Below, piece after piece: positions 1 through 4,532 of a stretch of 7,711 nucleotides of DNA. Source of the stretch: an uncultured Lachnospiraceae bacterium (lineage in GTDB: Bacteria; Bacillota; Clostridia; Lachnospirales; Lachnospiraceae); the NCBI GenBank assembly GCA_958446555.1, contig CAUCWU010000104.1:1-7711 (forward strand), written 5' to 3'. Position 1 is the stretch's first letter, and each line of letters opens with the position of its first letter. The notes under the pieces were generated by a model. It searched no databases and had not been told where the DNA came from. It saw only the letters and a program-made list of their open reading frames with translations. A program made the position numbers and the translations under genes.

Positions 1-115
1 TCTCAACGATTGGAAGCATCTGCTCTGTGGTCATTCTAGTTGCCATCAGAGACTGATGCGCATCTCTTAAGACGGTCTCTGTAATCCCAACTGGCTTTTT
101 AACTTGCTCTGCCAT
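1..115 (-). CDS. oadA: Oxaloacetate decarboxylase alpha / transcarboxylase 5S-like subunit, N-terminal part
   Basis: Only the first 38 codons are in the window; the rest lies beyond base 1. The start ATG (113-115) has a strong GGAGGT ribosome site (125-130) about nine bases upstream. Residues 11-23 read ITETVLRDAHQSL, the signature opening of the pyruvate/oxaloacetate carboxyltransferase TIM barrel (OadA, 5S subunit of transcarboxylase, pyruvate carboxylase CT domain). Asp18 in RDAHQ matches the Asp that binds the catalytic divalent metal in that family. The family moves a carboxyl group between oxaloacetate and biotin. It is the last visible gene of the Na+ pump operon, 102 bases after oadB. 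Whether it carries its own C-terminal biotin domain, as Klebsiella OadA does, cannot be seen; a separate biotin carrier upstream suggests it may not. Pyruvate carboxylase subunit B is the alternative name, less likely given the neighbours. Confidence 0.87.
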   Translation of the reverse strand, partial: MAEQVKKPVGITETVLRDAHQSLMATRMTTEQMLPIVE

Positions 116-168
116 TATATTACTACCTCCATTATACTCATGTTAATTGTAATAACTGTTGTCTAAGT

Positions 169-207
169 TCGAAAGACCTCACCGTGCAAGCACGATCGGT
201 CTTTCGA
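169..207 (-). promoter_or_regulatory. Intercistronic hairpin between oadB and oadA
   Basis: A 10-base perfect inverted repeat (169-178 with 198-207, core GAAAGACC/GGTCTTTC) encloses a second short stem (CGTG/CACG, 183-186 with 191-194). It begins 11 bases after the oadB stop codon. In the transcript no U-run follows, so it does not look like an intrinsic terminator. By inference it may block exonucleases or mark a processing site, allowing oadA to be expressed at a different level from oadB. Confidence 0.55.
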
Positions 208-217
208 GTTTTCGACC

Positions 218-1366
218 TTAGACTCCAAAAATCGCCATAAACGTACCGGCCGCGACGGCTGTACCGATAACACCGGCTACGTTCGGTCCCATTGCATGCA
301 TCAACAGGAAGTTGCTCGGATCTGCCTCTGCACCGACCTTCTGGGATACACGTGCTGCCATCGGCACTGCAGATACACCTGCGGAACCGATTAACGGATT
401 GATTCTGCCCTTTGTCAGCTTGCAAAGAAGCTTTCCAAGAAGGACACCACCTGCGGTACCAAATGCGAACGCAATCATACCAAGTGCTACGATCTTTAAG
501 GTATCCATCTTTAAGAATGCCTCTGCACTGGTGGATGCACCTACAGAAGTACCAAGAAGGATAACTACGATATACATAAGAGCGTTGGAAGCGGTCTCAG
601 TCAGCTGCTTTACAACACCACTCTCGCGGAACAGATTACCAAGCATTAACATACCAATCAGAGGTGCAGTACTTGGAAGAATCAATACAACAACGATGGT
701 TACGATGATCGGGAACAGAATTCTCTCCAGCTTAGATACCGGACGAAGCTGCTCCATCTTGATCTTTCTCTCTTTCTCAGTTGTCAGTGCCTTCATGATC
801 GGCGGCTGAATGATCGGAACGAGGGACATGTAAGAATATGCAGCAACAGCGATTGGTCCCATGTACTGGGTCTGTCCTAACTTACCGCAAAGGAAGATAG
901 AGGTCGGGCCGTCAGCACCGCCAATGATAGAGATTGCTGCAGCTGCCTTATCAGAGAATCCCATAAGGATTGCCATAAAGTAAGCCAGGTAGATACCAAG
1001 CTGTGCAGCAGCTCCCATAAGGAAGCTGATTGGGTTTGCGATCAGCGGACCGAAGTCCGTCATCGCACCAACACCCATGAAGATCAAGGATGGTAAAATA
1101 CTCCACTCATCCAAGATATAGAAATAATGCAGTAATCCGCCGACACCGTTTGAAGTATCTTCCGGGTTTGCCATGATATCTGGATACATATTTACAAGCA
1201 ACATACCGAATGCAATCGGTACAAGTAACAGTGGCTCGTATCCCTTCTTGATTGCCAGATATAAGAATACCAGTGCAACAAGAATCATTAATAAATTGCC
1301 CCATGACAGATTGAAGAACGCGGTCTGGTGGATTAGATTGCCTAATGTTTCAGTTACATAACTCAT
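218..1366 (-). CDS. oadB: Na+-translocating decarboxylase beta subunit OadB
   Basis: A 382-residue integral membrane protein, close to the usual length for the OadB/MmdB/GcdB family. It decarboxylates carboxybiotin on the carrier protein and couples this to Na+ export. Hydrophobic segments run through the whole chain. Two family hallmarks are clear: GGADGPTSIF at about 149-158, whose Asp152 corresponds by motif to the essential Asp203 of Klebsiella OadB, and NPLIGSAGVSAVPMAARVSQ at 323-342, holding the Asn, Gly, Ser and Arg (N323, G327, S332, R339) known to matter for Na+ binding and coupling. The motif AYSYM (176-180) supplies the conserved tyrosine. The start ATG has GGAGGT nine to ten bases upstream (1375-1380). 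It lies 46 bases after the biotin carrier gene and before oadA. The sequence is intact and the family call is secure; which substrate feeds the pump depends on the carboxyltransferase subunits. Confidence 0.97.
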   Translation of the reverse strand: MSYVTETLGNLIHQTAFFNLSWGNLLMILVALVFLYLAIKKGYEPLLLVPIAFGMLLVNMYPDIMANPEDTSNGVGGLLHYFYILDEWSILPSLIFMGVGAMTDFGPLIANPISFLMGAAAQLGIYLAYFMAILMGFSDKAAAAISIIGGADGPTSIFLCGKLGQTQYMGPIAVAAYSYMSLVPIIQPPIMKALTTEKERKIKMEQLRPVSKLERILFPIIVTIVVVLILPSTAPLIGMLMLGNLFRESGVVKQLTETASNALMYIVVILLGTSVGASTSAEAFLKMDTLKIVALGMIAFAFGTAGGVLLGKLLCKLTKGRINPLIGSAGVSAVPMAARVSQKVGAEADPSNFLLMHAMGPNVAGVIGTAVAAGTFMAIFGV

Positions 1367-1389
1367 TGTCTAATACCTCCCGTATATTT

Positions 1390-1405
1390 CCTACCAATGT
1401 GTAGG
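1390..1405 (-). promoter_or_regulatory. Weak intercistronic hairpin before oadB
   Basis: CCTAC and GTAGG (1390-1394 and 1401-1405) form a 5-base stem with a 6-base loop in the 46-base gap between the biotin carrier gene and oadB. It is small enough to be chance; it is listed because every gap in this operon holds an inverted repeat. Confidence 0.25.
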
Positions 1406-1412
1406 TGCTTCA

Positions 1413-1784
1413 TTAGTTCATTGTAGCAAGTACGGCACCAGACTCAACAGACTGTCCTGCAGTTACATTGATAGAAGCTACGGTTCCGTCCTGAGGTGCT
1501 ACGATATCGTTCTCCATCTTCATAGCCTCAAGAACAACGAGAACCTGGCCCTTCTTTACAGCATCTCCTGCATTTGCCTTTACTCCTAAGATCTTACCTG
1601 GCATTGGAGCACTGATCTTTACAGAACCCTGTGCGCCAGCCGGTGCTGCAGCCTTTGGAGCTGCCTTCGGTGCTGCCTTTGGAGCTGCCTTTGGTGCTGC
1701 AGTTGTGGTTGCTGCAGAGCCAGTTCCCTCTTCAACAGTTACTTCATATACATTGCCGTTTACAGTAATGGTATAATTCTTCAT
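1413..1784 (-). CDS. Biotin carboxyl carrier protein (MmdC / transcarboxylase 1.3S-like)
   Basis: A 123-residue biotin carrier. Residues 1-19 form the short N-terminal strand region typical of the MmdC/1.3S type (MKNYTITVNGNVYEVTVEE). Residues 23-52 are a flexible Ala/Pro/Lys linker containing four PKAA repeats, and about 54-122 form the biotinyl domain. The biotinylation motif EAMKMEND is present, with Lys89 the modified residue 34 residues from the C-terminus, the normal spacing. APMPGKI (59-65) is the conserved turn before it. The protein carries the carboxyl group from the carboxyltransferases to OadB at the membrane. AAGGAG (1792-1797) stands about seven bases before the ATG. It sits between the OadG-type gene and oadB. 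A lipoyl carrier is the formal alternative, but AMKM and the neighbours favour biotin strongly. Confidence 0.95.
   Translation of the reverse strand: MKNYTITVNGNVYEVTVEEGTGSAATTTAAPKAAPKAAPKAAPKAAAPAGAQGSVKISAPMPGKILGVKANAGDAVKKGQVLVVLEAMKMENDIVAPQDGTVASINVTAGQSVESGAVLATMN
1647..1694 (-). repeat. Four 12-base tandem repeats encoding PKAA units
   Basis: Four near-identical 12-base units (GCTGCCTTTGGT-like on the plus strand, differing at one to three positions) encode residues 31-46 of the biotin carrier as PKAA four times. Copy number can change by slippage without breaking the frame, which would vary the reach of the biotin arm. Confidence 0.85.
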
Positions 1785-1798
1785 CTTAATCTCCTTCT

Positions 1799-1811
1799 GC
1801 CGCTTTGCGGC
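1799..1811 (-). promoter_or_regulatory. GC-rich mini-hairpin upstream of the biotin carrier ribosome site
   Basis: GCCGC-AAA-GCGGC in the transcript forms a 5-base all-GC stem with a 3-base loop. It fills the gap between the OadG-type stop codon and the AAGGAG ribosome site of the carrier gene. No U-run follows. A role in mRNA stability or ribosome access is inference. Confidence 0.4.
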
Positions 1812-1816
1812 TGCTT

Positions 1817-2575
1817 TTATGCTCTTTTCCAGTTGCTCTTGCCAACTCTCTTAATTGAACGAACGACTAAGCCGTCCGGATTTGTGCCTTCGCTTGCTGC
1901 GATTGCGGCTGCGATAACAGCGACAAGCTCAAGATCATCCTCTTCCTCTACTTCCTCTTCAACTGCTACCGGAGCTGGTGCAGGTGCTGGAGCAGGCTCG
2001 GATGCCTTTTTCTTTGCTGCTGCTCTTTCCTCTGCCTCATGGATAAACTTGAAGCAGTAGATGATCAAGCTGATGAAGATCAGCATAACGAATACGACTG
2101 CAAGACCCATGACAGTGTTCAGTGCTGCCTTTGACATCTTCTCGCCCAGTGTATAAACACCGTTGAATGCAACAGAGTTGATGTTTCCGTTCTTATCGAA
2201 AGTAACGGTAACAACAGCATCACGCTTGTCAAAGCTTCCATCTACGCTAACAACATACAGCTTATTCTGGTTCTCGTAGCTGACATCTGCAGAATCCTCT
2301 TTGATCTCAGAAACCGCACCCAGCTCTTCCTTTGCATCTTCCCATGCATTGAAGCCTGCTTCTACTGCGGCTGCCTCGTCCTCGTCATTTGCTGTGGCCT
2401 TTAACTCATCAAGTGTTGCCTGCTCATTTACAAGTGTATTAATCAGATCGACTGCCTCAGTCTTGTAAATGGCCATGTCCTCACCTGAATTATCAGAAGC
2501 ACTGGATGAGGAGCAGGCGGTCAGCCCGAATGTACACAGCAGCACACTTAATAATACTGCTAACTTTCTTTTCAT
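1817..2575 (-). CDS. oadG: OadG-family (gamma) subunit with N-terminal lipoprotein domain
   Basis: A 252-residue protein, much longer than the roughly 80-residue OadG of enterobacteria. Residues 1-20 are a lipoprotein signal peptide ending in the lipobox LTAC, with Cys21 the predicted lipid-anchored residue. Residues about 33-145 are an acidic alpha/beta domain with alternating strands (YVVSVDGSF, AVVTVTF, NINSVAF); it recalls small NTF2-like or DUF3887 domains, but this is unproven. A transmembrane helix spans about 152-174, followed by a basic Ala/Lys helix, an AP-repeat linker (194-202), an acidic stretch (206-214), and a C-terminal segment ELVAVIAAAIAAS typical of OadG/MmdD tails. The predicted topology has the extra domain outside and the tail inside, where OadG-type tails meet the carboxyltransferase and biotin carrier. 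AGAGG (about 2580-2584) precedes the ATG. It lies 79 bases after the carboxyltransferase gene and 32 before the carrier gene. Confidence 0.85.
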   Translation of the reverse strand: MKRKLAVLLSVLLCTFGLTACSSSSASDNSGEDMAIYKTEAVDLINTLVNEQATLDELKATANDEDEAAAVEAGFNAWEDAKEELGAVSEIKEDSADVSYENQNKLYVVSVDGSFDKRDAVVTVTFDKNGNINSVAFNGVYTLGEKMSKAALNTVMGLAVVFVMLIFISLIIYCFKFIHEAEERAAAKKKASEPAPAPAPAPVAVEEEVEEEDDLELVAVIAAAIAASEGTNPDGLVVRSIKRVGKSNWKRA

Positions 2576-2615
2576 ATCTACCTCTCATTCCACCCCGTAC
2601 ACACATAGGGGATCA

Positions 2616-2658
2616 TTAATCCGCGATGTGTTCACACGGTACTGTGTTTCTGGATTAA
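2616..2658 (-). promoter_or_regulatory. Inverted repeat spanning the carboxyltransferase stop codon
   Basis: TTAATCC (2616-2622) and GGATTAA (2652-2658) are perfect 7-base inverted copies separated by 29 bases that can form further small stems (ACAC/GTGT). The repeat overlaps the stop codon of the carboxyltransferase gene and no U-run follows. The long spacer makes this a modest candidate for an intercistronic mRNA structure. Confidence 0.3.
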
Positions 2659-4094
2659 ACGGTACCGTGCTTCTTTGCCGGACGGTCCTCTCTCTTTGTG
2701 AACAACATCTCGAATGCAGCTGCTGCAATCTGTCTGGTGTTCTCAGGTGCGATAATGCTATCTACATAGCCTCTCTTTGCTGCAGACTCTGCACTTGCCT
2801 GAATCTGTGCGTAAGCTGCTGCCTTCTCATTGATCAGAGCAGCCTTATCGTCTGCCTTTGCGATCTCGTCAGCATACATGATCTTAGCTGCGCTTACCGG
2901 ATCCATCATGCCGATTGTAGCCTGTGGCCATGCATAGGTCATATCTGCACTGTTGTTCATTGCTAAGGATGCAGTTCCGTTTGCTGCGCCTACGATTACA
3001 TTTACCTTCGGAGCAGTCATATCATGGAATGCATAGATCAGCTTTGCAGCTGCCTTTGCAATTTTCTTCTCCTGGCACTTTGTTGCCTTATAACCAGTAA
3101 CATTGGTCAGAGTTAAAACTGGGATAGAGAATGCATCACAGAAGTTAACGAACTCTGCTGCCTTCTCAGCACCCTCTGCGCTTAAGGAACCATCGAAGGA
3201 CTCAGCCTCCTTGCCCTCTTCGTCATACAGAGCAGTACGGTTTGCAACTGCACCTACTGTATTTCCATTTAAACGGATAAATCCAGTTACCATATCCTTT
3301 GCATAGTTCTTCTTTACTTCGAAGAAGAAGCTGTCATCGGAGATCATCGGCAGAGTCAGAGCCGGATCTGCTACAGATGCCTCAAGATCAGAACATACAC
3401 GGTTCAGATCATCGGTGCACTCGCTGTAGGACAAATCATCCTCGTTGTTTGCCGGAAGAATGCTTACTAAGGTACGGATGCTCTCTAACAGCTCATCCTC
3501 TGCTGCTACGACATCAACTAAACCTGCCTCGCTGCTCTGGAATGCTGCTGTTGCTGTATTCTCAGTCTTGTTGCCCTCTAATGCGTTTGGAGAGTTTACG
3601 AACAGCTTTGCGTTCTTCTCTTCCATAAATGTGAAATCAGTCAGAGCCGGAACAACTGCCATACCGCCGCCGCAGGTTCCGAAAACTGCTGTGATCTGCG
3701 GAACAACGCCAGATGCCAGTGCCTGGCACTCATACAGCTTACCAAATGCCTCTAATGCATCGGTAGCCTCCTCTAGTCTCATTCCTGCACAGTCTACCAA
3801 ACCGATTACCGGTGCGCCAACCTTCATTGCAAGATTGTAAAGCTTTACGATTTTCTTTGCGTGCATCTCTCCGATGGAACCGCCCAAAACACTTGCATCC
3901 TGGCTGTATACATAAACCAGTGCTCCCTCAATGGTGCCGTATCCGGTTAAGACTCCATCTGCAGGTGTTTCTTTGTTCTGCAAATTGAAATCGGTATTTC
4001 TGGCAGTAACTGATCCGCCGATTTCAACAAAACTGTTGTCATCAAGCAGAGCATTGATTCTGCTGCTTGCTGAATTCTGTGATGTTGTACTCAT
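2655..4094 (-). CDS. Acyl-CoA carboxyltransferase subunit (MmdA / transcarboxylase 12S-like)
   Basis: A 479-residue protein of the two-domain crotonase-fold carboxyltransferase family (MmdA, PccB, 12S), slightly shorter than the usual 510 or so. The N-domain shows SVLGGSIGEMHAKKI (68-82), GAPVIGL (93-99) and the oxyanion-hole loop GTCGGGMAVVPALTDFTFM (139-157). The C-domain shows VTGFIRLNGNTVGAVANR (269-286), FVNFCDAFSIPVL (315-327), the second oxyanion loop GAANGTAS (369-376), and YAWPQATIGMM (387-397). It would exchange a carboxyl group between an acyl-CoA such as methylmalonyl-CoA and carrier-bound biotin. The acyl-CoA cannot be read from sequence, and several family residues differ (DCAGMRLEEATD where DSGGARIQEG is usual). 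The start at 4094 is chosen because GGAGG (4101-4105) lies six bases upstream; an in-frame ATG at 4151 lacks a ribosome site and would add 19 unlike residues. It is the first gene of the Na+ pump operon, behind its own promoter and leader. Confidence 0.87.
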   Translation of the reverse strand: MSTTSQNSASSRINALLDDNSFVEIGGSVTARNTDFNLQNKETPADGVLTGYGTIEGALVYVYSQDASVLGGSIGEMHAKKIVKLYNLAMKVGAPVIGLVDCAGMRLEEATDALEAFGKLYECQALASGVVPQITAVFGTCGGGMAVVPALTDFTFMEEKNAKLFVNSPNALEGNKTENTATAAFQSSEAGLVDVVAAEDELLESIRTLVSILPANNEDDLSYSECTDDLNRVCSDLEASVADPALTLPMISDDSFFFEVKKNYAKDMVTGFIRLNGNTVGAVANRTALYDEEGKEAESFDGSLSAEGAEKAAEFVNFCDAFSIPVLTLTNVTGYKATKCQEKKIAKAAAKLIYAFHDMTAPKVNVIVGAANGTASLAMNNSADMTYAWPQATIGMMDPVSAAKIMYADEIAKADDKAALINEKAAAYAQIQASAESAAKRGYVDSIIAPENTRQIAAAAFEMLFTKREDRPAKKHGTV

Positions 4095-4100
4095 ATTCGT

Positions 4101-4105
4101 CCTCC
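4101..4105 (-). promoter_or_regulatory. Ribosome binding site deciding the carboxyltransferase start
   Basis: GGAGG with a 6-base spacer to the ATG at 4092-4094. The upstream in-frame ATG at 4149-4151 has no comparable site and lies inside the leader hairpin. Confidence 0.85.
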
Positions 4106-4122
4106 GTTTAATTTTTATTGGA

Positions 4123-4170
4123 ATGGTTTTACATGAATCGTTTTGAATCAATTCGAAACACTAAAACCAT
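4123..4170 (-). promoter_or_regulatory. Structured 5' leader of the Na+ pump operon
   Basis: The predicted leader is about 85 bases from transcription start to ATG. It contains a perfect 9-base inverted repeat, ATGGTTTTA and TAAAACCAT (4162-4170 with 4123-4131). Inside it is a second stem, GTTTCGAAT and ATTCAAAAC (4150-4158 with 4139-4147 region), with one mismatch and a very short loop. The two stems stack across an uneven internal loop. I do not recognise a riboswitch family and see no U-run, so a terminator-type attenuator is not supported. A protein-binding or mRNA-stability element is possible. Confidence 0.5.
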
Positions 4171-4185
4171 CTTCTGCCAGATATC

Positions 4186-4214
4186 ATTGTATCGTTTTTG
4201 AACAAATAATTCAA
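4186..4214 (-). promoter_or_regulatory. Sigma-A-type promoter of the Na+ pump operon
   Basis: The -35 box is TTGAAT (4209-4214), the spacer exactly 17 bases, and the -10 box TACAAT (4186-4191, five of six to consensus). Transcription would start near 4179. Directly upstream on the minus strand (about 4226-4250) lie A-tracts interrupted by single bases, in the place of an UP element. It is the only good promoter between the upstream terminator and the first gene. Confidence 0.65.
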
Positions 4215-4270
4215 CAGGAATTTGCAATTTTTTTGTTTTTTATTTTTGGATTCCCGGAAGGATACTGAAA

Positions 4271-4307
4271 CCGGTAGATTATGAATATGCTACCCGGTAG
4301 ATTACGA
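4271..4307 (-). repeat. 14-base direct repeat, possible regulator binding site
   Basis: Two copies of CCGGTAGATTA(T/C)GA lie at 4271-4284 and 4294-4307, 23 bases apart, which is close to two helical turns. They differ at one position. They sit about 90-130 bases upstream of the predicted transcription start of the Na+ pump operon. GGTAG of the first copy can also pair with CTACC just before the second. A dimeric activator or response regulator site is inference. Confidence 0.45.
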
Positions 4308-4399
4308 GGCTTCGCGTTTGAACCTCAAGCATCAAGCAAGATAAGCAGAAATTAGCCAAACAAAGAAGAAGTGTGTGTGGCTAGCTTGGAAGCGAAGCC
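4308..4399. repeat. Inverted repeat GGCTTCGC...GCGAAGCC
   Basis: Perfect 8-base inverted copies at 4308-4315 and 4392-4399 enclose further matched arms, CAAGC/GCTTG (4326-4330 with 4384-4388) and TAGCCA/TGGCTA (4353-4358 with 4378-4383). The nested order would let the whole 92 bases fold into one branched or interrupted hairpin. It could be a small structured RNA, a dispersed intergenic element, or chance. No transposase and no target-site duplication are visible. Confidence 0.4.
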
Positions 4400-4432
4400 G
4401 GCAATAGAAAAAGCTACGACTAGATAAAAAGC

Positions 4433-4483
4433 AAAAAGTGCCTTGACAGATCTGATATATCAGATTCGCCAGGGCACTTTTTT
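4433..4483. terminator. Bidirectional intrinsic terminator after the aminopeptidase gene
   Basis: AAAAAGTGCCTTG (4433-4445) pairs with CAGGGCACTTTTTT (4470-4483) to give a stem of about 13 pairs. Above it is a second stem from the perfect 16-base palindrome ATCTGATATATCAGAT (4450-4465). On the minus strand TTTTTGCTTTTT follows, ending the aminopeptidase transcript 50 bases past its stop codon; on the plus strand six T follow. It works in principle in both directions, although no plus-strand gene is seen. Confidence 0.85.
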
Positions 4484-4532
4484 CATCTTAGTTTAGGACA
4501 CAAAAGCAGAAATCTTCGACCTAATAATTCAC

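Larger units (their letters stand above)
4215..4432 (-). other. Gene-free control region upstream of the Na+ pump promoter
   Basis: About 220 bases lie between the aminopeptidase terminator and the -35 box with no convincing gene. The part next to the promoter is A/T tracts. The rest carries a 14-base direct repeat, a 7-base hairpin with one bulge (GAGG-c-TTC with GAACCTC, 4306-4326) and an 8-base inverted repeat, each listed separately. The only small frame of note is a 24-codon plus-strand ORF from ATG 4281 to TAG 4353, without a properly placed ribosome site. Confidence 0.6.

Noticed and set aside
312..809. 165-codon plus-strand open frame opposite oadB
   Set aside because: It is antisense to a complete, motif-bearing oadB; the translation shows no family features and no ribosome site.
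1971..2000. Possible DNA repeat array in the oadG linker
   Set aside because: It is just the codons of a short Ala-Pro linker (residues 194-202), too short and degenerate to count as a separate repeat feature.
2469..2966. 165-codon plus-strand frame spanning the oadG start and the carboxyltransferase end
   Set aside because: It is Cys/Leu-rich, as expected from the opposite strand of Ala-rich genes, and overlaps two convincing genes.
4095..4151. Longer carboxyltransferase starting at ATG 4149-4151
   Set aside because: The 19 extra residues do not look like the family, the codon has no ribosome site, and GGAGG sits six bases before ATG 4092-4094.
4266..4279. Catabolite-repression (cre)-like sequence TGAAACCGGTAGAT
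   Set aside because: The first ten positions fit the cre consensus but the second half fails; 11 of 14 with the essential end missing is not enough.
4281..4355. 24-codon plus-strand ORF in the control region
   Set aside because: The nearest GGAAGG is about 20 bases upstream and the codons cover the inverted-repeat arms; not supported as a gene, though noted under findings.
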